DNA of 64,000 nt from Phytopseudomonas straminea (lineage in GTDB: Bacteria > Pseudomonadota > Gammaproteobacteria > Pseudomonadales > Pseudomonadaceae): NCBI RefSeq assembly GCF_900112645.1, contig NZ_FOMO01000001.1, forward strand, positions 248,001 to 312,000, read 5' to 3'. The translations under genes were made by a program, and so were the position numbers. Shown piece after piece: positions 17,395 through 26,542 of the stretch. Under the pieces are notes generated by a model. It did no database searches. It saw nothing but the letters and a program-made list of their open reading frames with translations, and was not told the DNA's origin. Position 1 is the stretch's first letter. The number at the start of each line of letters is the position of its first letter.

Positions 17395-18636
17395 ATGTCC
17401 GTCCATGGTCAGTTGCTACTGCGTCATCACACGCCTTTTATCCGCTTCTGGCTGGCACGGGTGTTTACCGCCAGCGGCTTCCAGATGCTCACCGTGGCCA
17501 TTGGCTGGCAGATGTACAGCCTCACCGGCAACGTGCTCGACCTGGGCCTGGTCGGCCTGGTCGAATTTCTGCCCAAGATTCTCTTCATCCTGCTGACCGG
17601 CCACGTCGCCGACCGCTTCGACCGCCGCAAGGTCGCCGCGCTGTGCCAATGCGGCCAGGCCATCGTCGCCATCACCCTGCTGGTCGGCAGCAGCACAGGC
17701 AGCCTGACCCGCGAGATGATCTTCGTCATCGCCTTCATGATGGGCACCGCGCGGGCTTTCGAAATGCCGACGACTCAGGCACTGCTGCCGAACATCGTGC
17801 CGCCGGGCCTGTTTCCGGCAGCCGTGGCCGCGTCCAGCTCGGCGATGCAGACCGCGACCATCGTCTCCCCCGCCCTGGGCGGCGTGCTCTACGCCGTGGC
17901 GCCGGCCTGGGTGTATGGCCCGGCGTTGGTGCTGTACCTGATCGCCGTGGGCATGATGCTCAGCCTGCCATCGCAACAGAAGCCGCTGAAGCAGAAGATC
18001 TCGGTGGAATCGCTGCTGGCCGGTTTCCGCTTCATCCGCAGCCGCCCGGAAGTATTCGGCGCCATCTCCATGGACATGTTCGCCGTGCTGCTCGGCGGTG
18101 CCACCGCGCTGCTGCCGGTGTTCGCCAAGGACATCCTGCTCACCGGCCCCTGGGGCCTGGGCCTGTTGCGCTCGGCGCCGGCGGTAGGCGCGCTGCTGAT
18201 GTCGATTTACCTGGCGCGCCACCCCATCGAGCGGCGCGTCGGCCCGGTGATTCTCGGCTCGGTGGCGATCTTCGGCGTAGCGACCATCGGCTTCGGCCTG
18301 TCCACCTCACTGTGGTTCAGCCTGACGACCCTGGTGCTGCTCGGCGCCGCCGACATGGTCAGCATGGTGATCCGCGGCGCCTTCGTGCAACTGCAGACGC
18401 CCGATGACATGCGCGGCCGGGTGGGCGCGGTGAACAGCCTGTTCATCGGCGCTTCCAACCAGCTCGGCGACTTCCGCGCCGGCGTCAGCGCCGCCTGGTT
18501 CGGCACCGTGCCGGCCGTGCTGATCGGCGGCTTCGGCGCCATCGGCATCAGCCTGCTGTGGATCAAGCTGTTCCCGGCACTATCTAACCGGGATCGGATT
18601 CGTGACCCGTTAGTGGGGGATGAAAAAGCGTCCTAG
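17395..18636 (+). CDS. MFS transporter (EntS-like exporter family)
   Basis: A 413-residue major facilitator with about 12 membrane segments. The cytoplasmic loop motif GHVADRFDRRKV lies near residues 69-80. The sequence resembles the EntS/enterobactin-exporter-like branch (MFS_3), with the SLFIGASNQLGDFRAG region in the second half. The substrate cannot be read from sequence; no siderophore biosynthesis genes are adjacent. It is convergent with the J-like operon, 35 bases away. The ATG at 17395 has no obvious Shine-Dalgarno sequence. Confidence 0.87.
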   Translation: MSVHGQLLLRHHTPFIRFWLARVFTASGFQMLTVAIGWQMYSLTGNVLDLGLVGLVEFLPKILFILLTGHVADRFDRRKVAALCQCGQAIVAITLLVGSSTGSLTREMIFVIAFMMGTARAFEMPTTQALLPNIVPPGLFPAAVAASSSAMQTATIVSPALGGVLYAVAPAWVYGPALVLYLIAVGMMLSLPSQQKPLKQKISVESLLAGFRFIRSRPEVFGAISMDMFAVLLGGATALLPVFAKDILLTGPWGLGLLRSAPAVGALLMSIYLARHPIERRVGPVILGSVAIFGVATIGFGLSTSLWFSLTTLVLLGAADMVSMVIRGAFVQLQTPDDMRGRVGAVNSLFIGASNQLGDFRAGVSAAWFGTVPAVLIGGFGAIGISLLWIKLFPALSNRDRIRDPLVGDEKAS

Positions 18637-18665
18637 CCAGATAGCGGGAGTTTGATTCCAGCAAG

Positions 18666-18681
18666 GGCGCCCTAGGGCGCC
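18666..18681. terminator. Perfect 16-base palindrome across a stop codon
   Basis: GGCGCCCTAGGGCGCC is a perfect palindrome whose central CTA is the complement of the TAG stop of the downstream J-like gene on the minus strand. It lies where two transcripts converge. There is no T-run, so termination is only a possibility. Confidence 0.35.
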
Positions 18682-20393
18682 TGAGTTTCCGAAGAGGTCT
18701 GTTCAGCGTTACGCATCGCTTCGCGTCGCTCGCTTATGCCCTTCATACACTCTTCATGGTTCGTGTAGCCGAGCATCTTACAAGCAGCCTCAATCGATGT
18801 AGGGTGCTTTGCCTTTATTTCCCGCTCCTTTTCCTTCCATCCGATAATCATCTTTGACAGCACGAACGCCGCTGCGAAGATCAAGCTCCAAATCAGGAGC
18901 TGTTTGCCCAGTGGGGCCAATACAAGCCAGCCGCGGACCAGCCACGCAGCCGGCGCACCACCCCGCGAGGCGACATCGACGAACTGTACACACAGGATGA
19001 ACGTCGTCAGCGCCAGCACTGTGGACGCAATGGGATCGGCCGCCCAGTGAGCGGTCAGAGCCGCGAATGCCACACCGGGCACGATATGCCTCAACAACAG
19101 CAGACCACTGCCACCTCGCCCCCAACGCGGCGGTATCAACCTCAGGCTGATGTCCACGTCGGAAACCACGCACCACCTGGCCAGCCTGTTCCACAGCTTG
19201 ATAAGCAAGCGGAACACGAACAACAACGCCGTGCCGAGGGCTGCCACCGCAACCACCGAAACGACAAGGTCTTTCGCGCTTTCGGATGGGCTGCTCAGGA
19301 CGAACATCACCAGGCACAGGTACAACCAGAACAGTGGATACAGCTGCACCCAGCCGTTGCCCGGGTGCCAATCCCGCCACCGCGGCAGATAAGTCAGTCC
19401 CAAATCGTTCAGCAGGTCGTCATGATGCTCGACGCGCCAGGCCAGCGCCTCGCAGGCTTGCCAGTCGGCATCGCCGAAGCCATCCACCAACTTGCGGCGC
19501 TCGCCTTCGTACATCGGTTTGAGCAGGAGCCAGACGGCGCGCGACGATGGTGAGCCCGGCTGCTTTTCGTTCAGTGACTGGCGCAACTCGGCGCGTAGCG
19601 CCATAGCGCCACGGTGTAAACAAAGCGCCTCCCACCGCTCGTCGTCACAAGGCAGCTGGCCACGTGCTTCGTCCCAGTCGAACAGACGGCATGTTTCATC
19701 GAAGAAGTTCAGCGACCAGTCAAGGTTACTTTCAAGCAAGCCCAGCACGCCTTGCTGCAGATAACTGCTGCGATCAAATGGCTGCACCCAGGGCTGCTGT
19801 TTCAACTGCCTGATTGACTCGAGCACCGCCTGCTCCTGCCCATCCTCCAGTTGCGAATGCCATTTCCACAGTTCGGCATTGAGCAGGCGCTCGGCCAGAG
19901 CGTTCATCGCCGCTATCGGCAGATAATCGGCCTGCCACGGCGTTAGCCAGTTCAGATGAGCCATGGCCCAGCGCACGGTTTCATCAGCCTGGTCGCCAGG
20001 CAGTTGAGCGCGGCGCAGCAGTTCCAGTTCGAATGCCCGCTGCTGCCCGGCCTCGCTTGCCTGGAACAGTGCGTCATCAAGCGAAGCACAGCTGTCTAGC
20101 AGAGCGGCAACCCACGCCCGATCGTCGTTCTGCTGGATCTCAGCCAACGACGCAATCGGTTGTTGTGCATCGCTAAACGGCACTGGCGTAACAGACTCGT
20201 CGAGCGCAAAAGGTGCGTCTACATCCGGAGAACGCTGCGCCCAATCCAACGCCCACTCATAGGCCTCACGCAGCCGCTGGAACGCCTCGGGATCTTCGTC
20301 CGGTCGGGTCTGTTTGAGCAGTTGCGCGTAGCGGCGCTTGACGCTGCGAGTGTCGGCCTCGGCGTCCAGGCCGAGCAGTTCCCAGGGGTTCAC
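18672..20393 (-). CDS. Membrane protein with degenerate N-terminal J domain (DjlB/DjlC-like), second copy
   Basis: A 573-residue protein ending the hscC operon. The start is GTG 20393, which overlaps the upstream TGA (GTGA) and aligns with its paralogue's Met. Residues 1-65 are a J-like domain in which the usual HPD is RPD (R30-P31-D32 in KQTRPDEDPE). A long helical, Trp-rich middle follows to about residue 345, then around five membrane segments, and a charged cytosolic tail with two Cys. It is a clear paralogue of the adjacent gene. E. coli places djlB and djlC beside hscC, so this is most likely a dedicated Hsp70 co-chaperone. Confidence 0.8.
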   Translation of the reverse strand: MNPWELLGLDAEADTRSVKRRYAQLLKQTRPDEDPEAFQRLREAYEWALDWAQRSPDVDAPFALDESVTPVPFSDAQQPIASLAEIQQNDDRAWVAALLDSCASLDDALFQASEAGQQRAFELELLRRAQLPGDQADETVRWAMAHLNWLTPWQADYLPIAAMNALAERLLNAELWKWHSQLEDGQEQAVLESIRQLKQQPWVQPFDRSSYLQQGVLGLLESNLDWSLNFFDETCRLFDWDEARGQLPCDDERWEALCLHRGAMALRAELRQSLNEKQPGSPSSRAVWLLLKPMYEGERRKLVDGFGDADWQACEALAWRVEHHDDLLNDLGLTYLPRWRDWHPGNGWVQLYPLFWLYLCLVMFVLSSPSESAKDLVVSVVAVAALGTALLFVFRLLIKLWNRLARWCVVSDVDISLRLIPPRWGRGGSGLLLLRHIVPGVAFAALTAHWAADPIASTVLALTTFILCVQFVDVASRGGAPAAWLVRGWLVLAPLGKQLLIWSLIFAAAFVLSKMIIGWKEKEREIKAKHPTSIEAACKMLGYTNHEECMKGISERREAMRNAEQTSSETQAP

Positions 20394-21913
20394 CACTCGG
20401 CCTTCTTGCTGTAGTCGACCTTGAAGGCGCCGGTACGCCACAGCGACCAGCGCGGCCAGGGCATGCGGCGGCTACCGACCAGGCCGAGAAACAGCACTTC
20501 GAGCGCCAAGGCCGCGCCGAACACGACCCAGTCGGAAATCAGGCTCGGGGCGAAGCCGGCGACGATCAGCGCGAACAACGCCGCCGGCAGGCCATGGCGC
20601 AGCACCAGCATGCCGGCACCCGCATCACGCCAGGTGGCCGGCAGCAGCAGGCGACTCAGCGGCACGTCGAGGCGCGTCAGGTAACGCGCCAGTCGGCTCC
20701 AGCCACGCGACACAATCACCATCCAGGCGACTATCCCGACGCTGATCAGCAGGTCCTTGAAGCCCAGGCCGAGATAGCCGCCCGAGCGCTCCAGGTACAC
20801 CGACAGCTTCGCCTCCTGCAACGAGGTGGCGAACATGGCGGTGAACAGCAGGAGCCAGGCGTAGACCGTGGCCGGCACCGTCCATTGGCGCGGTTGCCAG
20901 CGCCGCCAGTCCTCGTCGAACTGCAGGCCGAGCTGCTCTGGCAGTTCGGGGTAGCGCTCGGTGAGCATATGCTCCAGCGCGTCGCAGGCCTGCCAGTCTT
21001 CGGCGTCGAAGCGGTCGACCAACTGCCGTGCATCACGCTCGCTCATGGGCTTGAGCAGCAACCAAGCGGCACGCTCCTCGGTGCGCAGCGGCCAGTCCAG
21101 CTTCAGCTGCTGCAACAGGCGCTGGCCCGCGGCGTGGCGCTCGCAGCGCCAGCACAGCCAGTTCCAGCGCTCCACGGAGCAAGGCAGCTCGCCGGTGTCC
21201 TCGTTCCAGCCGAACAGCCGACACAGGCGGTCGAACAGCCCGCCCGACCACTCTTCAGTGACTTCGAGCATCCACACCATGCCGTCCTGCAACTGCAGGC
21301 GGCGGTCGAACGACTGCAGCCAGTCGCTGGCCAGCAGCCTTGTGGCGGCGTCGAATACGACGCGCTCCTCACCCGCCTGCAGGCGCTCTTGCAGGGTTTC
21401 CAGCTCCAGGGCCAGCAGCCGCGCGGCCAGCGCCTCGGACTGGCTGCGCGGCAAGTAGTCGGCCTGCCAGGGCGACAGCCACTGCAGGTGCTGCATGCCC
21501 CAGCGCAGAATGCGCAGACCTTCTTCGTCCAGAGAGGCGCAACGGGCCAGCAGATGACGCTGCAGATCGGCCTCCAGCCCCAGCTCACGGGCCTGCTGCA
21601 GGGCAGCTTCCAGCGACTCGCTGGCCTGCAGCAGCTGCTCGATGCGCGCGTGTGCCGGCTGTTCGGCGGCGGCCGCCACAACGGGCTCGTCCTGGGCTAC
21701 CGGAAAGGGCGCCTGCCCTTGCTCGGCAGCGTCGCCCCAGGGCTGATCCTGGGCCGCAGCATGGGCCAGCGCCTGCTCGTAGGCTTCGCGCAGGCGCTGG
21801 AAGACTTCGGGATCCTCGTCGGGGCGGTGCTGTTTGAGCAACTGCGCGTAGCGGCGCTTGATGCTGCGGGTATCGGCGTCAGCGTCCAGGCCAAGCAGCG
21901 TCCAGGGATTCAT
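20390..21913 (-). CDS. Membrane protein with degenerate N-terminal J domain (DjlB/DjlC-like), first copy
   Basis: A 507-residue protein placed 6 bases after hscC and overlapping the next paralogue by 4 bases. The N-terminal J-like domain (1-65) has RPD at 30-32, preceded by His29 (KQHRPDEDPE), so the canonical HPD is altered. The middle region (about 70-335) is helical and Trp-rich. About four membrane segments lie between residue 345 and the end. The layout predicts an inner-membrane protein with its J domain in the cytoplasm, able to recruit HscC to the membrane. The client is unknown. Confidence 0.82.
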   Translation of the reverse strand: MNPWTLLGLDADADTRSIKRRYAQLLKQHRPDEDPEVFQRLREAYEQALAHAAAQDQPWGDAAEQGQAPFPVAQDEPVVAAAAEQPAHARIEQLLQASESLEAALQQARELGLEADLQRHLLARCASLDEEGLRILRWGMQHLQWLSPWQADYLPRSQSEALAARLLALELETLQERLQAGEERVVFDAATRLLASDWLQSFDRRLQLQDGMVWMLEVTEEWSGGLFDRLCRLFGWNEDTGELPCSVERWNWLCWRCERHAAGQRLLQQLKLDWPLRTEERAAWLLLKPMSERDARQLVDRFDAEDWQACDALEHMLTERYPELPEQLGLQFDEDWRRWQPRQWTVPATVYAWLLLFTAMFATSLQEAKLSVYLERSGGYLGLGFKDLLISVGIVAWMVIVSRGWSRLARYLTRLDVPLSRLLLPATWRDAGAGMLVLRHGLPAALFALIVAGFAPSLISDWVVFGAALALEVLFLGLVGSRRMPWPRWSLWRTGAFKVDYSKKAEW

Positions 21914-21919
21914 AAACGA

Positions 21920-23611
21920 TCAGTACCCCTGTTCGATAGCATCCAGGCGAGCGGTGAGCTCGCCTCGGGTTTCGCGGATCTGCCGTTCGTCTTGACCTTC
22001 GAGGATGGCGGCGAAATGCGCGGCCAGCTGGCCGACGTGCTCACGCAAATCGCCCAGGCATTCCTGATACAGGCGCTCCAGGCGCGCCATCAGAGCGCTG
22101 TTGACCTGCTGGTCGCGCGGGTGAACCTTGAGCGCCTCCAGAGCGGCGAAGCGCTCGGCGATTTCCGCGGGGCTGAGCACACCGGGGTTGTTCTCGATCA
22201 CCAAGCGGTGGCTTTCGCCGGTCAGCGGTGTGTCCACCTGAGCCTCGAGCAGGCCGTTGATGTCGTAGGTGAAACGAATATCCAGCGACACTTCACCAGC
22301 CGGGCGCGGCGGTACGGCCACCTCCAGCTCGCCGAGAAAGATATTGTTGGCCACCAGGCGGCTCTCGCCCTGGTAGATGCGTACGCTGACCTGCTTCTGG
22401 TTGTCATGCAGGGTGTACACGCTCTGCACGCGGCTGACCGGCACCACGCAGTTGCGCTCGATGATCGGCATGTAATGGCCGCTCTGCTGCTGGGTGCCCA
22501 CCTGCTTGGAAATCTCCACGCCCAGGCTGTACGGGCAGACATCGGTGAGCACCACCTCTTCGAGCGTGGCATCGCGGGCCTTGAGAGCGGCCTGAATGGC
22601 GGCGCCCTGGGCGATCACCTCGTCGGGGTTCAGGTGCATGGCCGGGAAGCGCCCGAACAGGCTGGCCACCAGTTTGCGCACCAGCGGCATGCGCGTGGTG
22701 CCACCGACCAGCAGCACTTCGTCGAGGTCGGCGACCTTGATGCGTGCATCGCGCAAGGCCCGTTCGATGGGCGCGCGCAGGCGCTCGAGCAGCGGCTCGC
22801 AGATGCTCAGCAGCTTGTCCTGGCTCACTGGCAGCGTCCATTCGCGGCCATCCTCGCGCAGCTGGAAGGTCGCCTCCGGCTGTTGCCCAAGGGCATGGCG
22901 CACGCGCTGAGCCTCGCGTCGCAGGCGCTGATGAATTGCCGGCTGCTGGTGGTCGGGCAGACCCTGGCCGTTCATGGCAGCGAGGAAGTGGGCGACCAGA
23001 ACATCGTCGAAGTCCTCGCCACCGAGGAAGTTGTCGCCGGCACTGGCGCGCACTTCCATGACGCCCTCGAACAGCTCCAGCACCGACACGTCGAAAGTAC
23101 CGCCGCCCAGATCGAAGACCAGAAAGGTCGCCTCGCCCTTCTGGTGCAGGCCGTAGGCCAGAGCCGCAGCGGTGGGTTCGTTGATCAGCTTCTCGACCTT
23201 CAGGCCCGCCAGCTCGCCGGCGATGCGCGTGGCCTTGCGCTGGGCGTCGCTGAAGTATGCTGGCACGCTGATCACCGCCTCGGTGACCGGCTGCCCGTAG
23301 GCGCGCTCGACATCTTCCTTGAGGCTGCGCAGCACCATGGCCGACAACTCTTCCGGACGGAACGAGCGCGAGCCCAGGCGGGTGCTCTGGGCGCTGCCCA
23401 TGTGCCGCTTGAACAGCGCCGCGGTGAGGTGCGGATGGGTCTGCAGACGCTCGCGGGCGATATCACCGACCACCAGTTGGTCGTGGTCGTCGAGGCCGAC
23501 CACGCTGGGCGTCAGCAGGCGGCCCAGGGCGTTGGGCACCAGATGCGCCGCTTCGCCGTCCCAGACGGCGACCAGACTGTTGGTGGTGCCGAGGTCGATT
23601 CCGATGATCAT
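21920..23611 (-). CDS. hscC: Hsp70-family chaperone HscC
   Basis: ATP-dependent Hsp70 homologue of the HscC group. The 563 residues are shorter than DnaK (about 638). The ATPase domain has [16 protein letters not shown] at the N-terminus, [19 protein letters not shown] and [14 protein letters not shown]. The substrate-binding domain is present, but the helical lid is short and no EEVD-like tail exists. First gene of a three-gene operon with two J-like membrane proteins, the same association as hscC with djlB/djlC in E. coli. The long open frame on the opposite strand is a coding shadow. Confidence 0.93.
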   Translation of the reverse strand: MIIGIDLGTTNSLVAVWDGEAAHLVPNALGRLLTPSVVGLDDHDQLVVGDIARERLQTHPHLTAALFKRHMGSAQSTRLGSRSFRPEELSAMVLRSLKEDVERAYGQPVTEAVISVPAYFSDAQRKATRIAGELAGLKVEKLINEPTAAALAYGLHQKGEATFLVFDLGGGTFDVSVLELFEGVMEVRASAGDNFLGGEDFDDVLVAHFLAAMNGQGLPDHQQPAIHQRLRREAQRVRHALGQQPEATFQLREDGREWTLPVSQDKLLSICEPLLERLRAPIERALRDARIKVADLDEVLLVGGTTRMPLVRKLVASLFGRFPAMHLNPDEVIAQGAAIQAALKARDATLEEVVLTDVCPYSLGVEISKQVGTQQQSGHYMPIIERNCVVPVSRVQSVYTLHDNQKQVSVRIYQGESRLVANNIFLGELEVAVPPRPAGEVSLDIRFTYDINGLLEAQVDTPLTGESHRLVIENNPGVLSPAEIAERFAALEALKVHPRDQQVNSALMARLERLYQECLGDLREHVGQLAAHFAAILEGQDERQIRETRGELTARLDAIEQGY

Positions 23612-23869
23612 GTGCGTTGCAGCCTCCCTGTGCGTGCCAACTCACGGCGCATCAGGCGCCGGACGGGGCGATATTAGAGCGCTCTGACAAGGCCGGGTAA
23701 AGGAGGTTTCCCGCGCTTTGCCAACTTGCCGACAGAGACGGCTGCCGCGGCCTGGGGTGGGCTGCTATGATGCCGCGCTTTCGCGGATCGGCAAGGCGAA
23801 ATGGCACGTGAAGTGCTTTGCTTGCGCTCTGCACACTTCAACGCGCGTTCGCTGCCATCGGAGCTCCGC

Positions 23870-25159
23870 ATGCTGGAAAGACTGTTCCAACTCAACGCAC
23901 ACAACACCAACGTGCGCACCGAAATACTCGCGGGCGTCACGACCTTCCTGACCATGGCCTACATCCTGTTCGTCAACCCGAGCATCCTCGGCGAAACCGG
24001 CATGGACAAAGGCGCGGTGTTCGTCGCCACCTGCCTGGCCGCGGCCTTCGGCTCGGTGGTCATGGGCCTGATCGCCAACTACCCGATCGCCCTGGCACCG
24101 GGCATGGGCCTCAACGCCTTCTTCACCTACACCGTGGTGCTCGGCATGGGCCACACCTGGCAGGTCGCCCTCGGTGCGGTATTCCTGTCGGCATGCCTGT
24201 TCTTCCTGCTGTCGATCTTCAAGATCCGCGAGTGGATCATCAACAGCATCCCGCTGGAGCTGCGCTCGGCCATCGCCGCCGGCATCGGCCTGTTCCTGGC
24301 GCTGATCGCCCTGCAGAACGCCGGTATCGTCGCGGCCAACCCGGCGACCATGGTCGGCCTCGGCGACCTCGGCTCGCCCGCCGCGCTGCTGGCGATCCTC
24401 GGTTTCTTCCTGATCATCGGCCTGGAAGCGCTGCGCATCACCGGTGCGGTGCTGATCAGCATCCTGGTGGTCACCGGCCTGAGCATTTTGCTCGGCGTCA
24501 CCCAGTTCGGCGGCGTGGTGTCGATGCCGCCGTCGCTGGCACCGACCTTCCTGCAGCTGGATATCGCCGGCGCGCTGGATGTGAGCCTGATCAGCGTGAT
24601 CTTCGCCTTCCTGTTCGTCGACCTGTTCGACAACTCCGGCACCCTGATCGCCGTGGCCAAGAAGGCCGGCCTGATGCGCAAGGACGGCCACTTGCCGAAG
24701 ATGGGCCGCGCCCTGATCGCCGACAGCACCGCCGCCCTCGGCGGCTCGCTGCTGGGTACCAGCACCACCACCAGCTATATCGAATCCGCAGCGGGCGTCA
24801 GCGCTGGCGGGCGCACCGGCCTGACCTCCATCGTGGTTGCCGTGCTGTTCCTGTTCGCCCTGTTCTTCGCCCCGCTGGCCGGCAGCGTGCCGGCCTTCGC
24901 CACCGCCCCGGCACTGCTGTTCGTGGCCGTGCTGATGGCTTCGGGCATGGCGGAGATCGAGTGGAGCGACATCACCGTCGCCGCGCCAGTGGTGGTCACC
25001 GCCCTGGCCATGCCGCTGACCTACTCCATCGCCACCGGCATCGCCTTCGGCTTCATCACCTGGGTGGCGGCCAAGACCCTGGCCGGGCGGTTCCGCGAGC
25101 TGAACGGAATGCTCGTCGCGCTGGCCATTTTCTGCGTGATCAAGCTGGCGTTGTTCTAA
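23870..25159 (+). CDS. NCS2-family purine permease (AzgA/AdeQ-like adenine-guanine-hypoxanthine transporter)
   Basis: A 429-residue polytopic protein of the AzgA-like NCS2 branch, predicted to import adenine, guanine or hypoxanthine with protons. Typical motifs are TFLTMAYILFVNPSIL, GMGLNAFFTYTVV and the DLFDNSGTLIAVAKKAGL region in the second half, with GTSTTTSYIESAAGVSAGGRTGL near residue 295. ATG 23870 follows GGAG; an upstream in-frame start at 23801 is not needed. It is followed by two intergenic repeat types. Precise substrate specificity is not readable. Confidence 0.9.
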   Translation: MLERLFQLNAHNTNVRTEILAGVTTFLTMAYILFVNPSILGETGMDKGAVFVATCLAAAFGSVVMGLIANYPIALAPGMGLNAFFTYTVVLGMGHTWQVALGAVFLSACLFFLLSIFKIREWIINSIPLELRSAIAAGIGLFLALIALQNAGIVAANPATMVGLGDLGSPAALLAILGFFLIIGLEALRITGAVLISILVVTGLSILLGVTQFGGVVSMPPSLAPTFLQLDIAGALDVSLISVIFAFLFVDLFDNSGTLIAVAKKAGLMRKDGHLPKMGRALIADSTAALGGSLLGTSTTTSYIESAAGVSAGGRTGLTSIVVAVLFLFALFFAPLAGSVPAFATAPALLFVAVLMASGMAEIEWSDITVAAPVVVTALAMPLTYSIATGIAFGFITWVAAKTLAGRFRELNGMLVALAIFCVIKLALF

Positions 25160-25168
25160 ACGCTCTTG

Positions 25169-25251
25169 GTAGCCCGGGTTGAGCGAAGCGATACCCGGGT
25201 AGGTTTCGAGCGCTGCAACCCTGGGTATCGCTTCGCTCAACCACAGGCTAC
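25169..25251. repeat. GTAGCC-type inverted repeat, copy 2
   Basis: The left arm (25169-25200) begins GTAGCCCGGGTTGAGCGAAG and the right arm (25218-25251) ends TCGCTTCGCTCAACCACAGG then CTAC. The arms are nearly complementary over about 31 bases with few mismatches. The left arm matches the unit overlapping the ada stop near 1218. It lies just after the purine permease and may end its transcript. Confidence 0.75.
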
Positions 25252-25271
25252 GTGACGACCGCATTAAGATC

Positions 25272-25317
25272 GTTCCCACGCTCTGCGTGGGAACGCCTCC
25301 CCGGACGCTCCGCGTCC
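25272..25317. repeat. GTTCCCACGC palindromic repeat
   Basis: GTTCCCACGC (25272-25281) and GCGTGGGAAC (25285-25294) are perfect 10-base arms with a TCT loop. A second hairpin, GGACGC-TCC-GCGTCC, follows at 25303-25317. This two-hairpin unit is a common dispersed repeat in Pseudomonas chromosomes. It lies 85 bases before trmA. Confidence 0.75.
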
Positions 25318-25402
25318 AGCCCCACCAATAATCGACGACTCCGGCACGCCGGCAGCGGAATCGCTACAATGGCGCCCCGTTTTCCCGCCGCACGAGTGAC
25401 CG

Positions 25403-26497
25403 ATGAGCCGTCCCGCATTCGACCCCGCCGCCTACGACGCCCAACTCGCCGAGAAGAAGGCCCGCCTGGTCGAACTGCTCGCTCCATTCGCCGCGCCTGC
25501 ACCGGAGGTGTTCGAGTCGCCGCGCGAGTACTACCGCCTGCGCACCGAATTCCGCCTGTGGCGCGAGGCCGGCAGCGAGAACCGTCACTATGCGATGTTC
25601 GAGGCCGGCGACAAGCACAGCCCGATCTTCTTCGAAGATTTCCCCATCGCCAGCCTGCGCATCAACGAACTGATGCCGCGTCTCAAGGCCGCCTGGCAGG
25701 CCAGCCCGGCGCTGGGCTTCAAGCTGTTCCAGGTCGAGTTCCTGACCACCCTGACCGGCGATGCGCTGATCACCCTGTGCTACCACCGTCCGCTCGATGA
25801 CGCCTGGGAGGCCGCCGCCACTCAGCTCGCCGAAGAACTGCAGGTCAGCCTGGTCGGCCGCTCCAAGGGCAAACGCATCGTGGTCGGCCGCCCGTACGTC
25901 GAAGAAGAACTGCAGGTCGCCGGTCGCCGTTTCCGCTATCGCCAGCCGGAGGGCGCCTTCACCCAGCCCAACGGCGAGGTGTGCCAGAAGATGCTCGGCT
26001 GGGCCTTTGAGGTGCTTGGCCAGCGCGACGACGACCTGCTGGAGCTGTATTGCGGTAACGGCAATTTCACCCTGCCGCTGGCCACCCGCGTGCGCAAGGT
26101 GCTGGCCACCGAGATCAGCAAGACCTCGGTCAACGCCGCTCTGGCCAACCTGGCCGACAACGAGATCGACAACGTCACCCTGGTGCGCCTGTCCGCCGAG
26201 GAACTGACCGAAGCGCTCAATGACGTACGCCCGTTCCGCCGCCTGGCCGACGTCGACCTGAAGAGCTACGACTTCGGCAGCGTATTCGTCGACCCGCCGC
26301 GCGCCGGCATGGACCCGGACACCTGCGAGCTGATCCGCCGCTTCGAGCGCATCCTGTACATATCCTGTAACCCGGAAACCCTGGCGCAGAACATCGCCCA
26401 GCTGCACGACACCCACCGTATCGAGCGCTGTGCGCTGTTCGATCAGTTTCCCTATACGCATCATATGGAGTCGGGCGTGCTGCTGGTACGCCGCTAG
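25403..26497 (+). CDS. trmA: tRNA (uracil-5-)-methyltransferase TrmA
   Basis: Forms 5-methyluridine at position 54 of tRNAs with SAM. The 364 residues are close to E. coli TrmA (366). The SAM-binding loop is [16 protein letters not shown]. The DPPRAGMD motif is followed by YISCNPETL, where C322 is the catalytic nucleophile, and by [10 protein letters not shown] with the conserved Glu at the C-terminus. The N-terminal FRLWRE block is also typical. A hairpin lies between it and the convergent M20 peptidase gene. Confidence 0.95.
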   Translation: MSRPAFDPAAYDAQLAEKKARLVELLAPFAAPAPEVFESPREYYRLRTEFRLWREAGSENRHYAMFEAGDKHSPIFFEDFPIASLRINELMPRLKAAWQASPALGFKLFQVEFLTTLTGDALITLCYHRPLDDAWEAAATQLAEELQVSLVGRSKGKRIVVGRPYVEEELQVAGRRFRYRQPEGAFTQPNGEVCQKMLGWAFEVLGQRDDDLLELYCGNGNFTLPLATRVRKVLATEISKTSVNAALANLADNEIDNVTLVRLSAEELTEALNDVRPFRRLADVDLKSYDFGSVFVDPPRAGMDPDTCELIRRFERILYISCNPETLAQNIAQLHDTHRIERCALFDQFPYTHHMESGVLLVRR

Positions 26498-26507
26498 AAA
26501 ACCGAGA

Positions 26508-26536
26508 GGTAGCGCGAGCACCCGGCTCGCGCTGCC
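26508..26536. terminator. Hairpin between convergent trmA and M20 peptidase genes
   Basis: GGTAGCGCGAGC and GCTCGCGCTGCC form a 12-base stem with one G-T pair and a 5-base loop. It sits between two convergent genes. No T-run follows on either side, so it may act with Rho or as an RNA end-protecting hairpin. Confidence 0.45.
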
Positions 26537-26542
26537 ACCACG

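Noticed and set aside
20594..23677. 1027-codon open frame on the plus strand
   Set aside because: It runs antisense to the two J-like genes and hscC, which have clear homology. High GC and codon bias open such frames, and its translation is rich in Gln/His/Arg/Leu without any domain.
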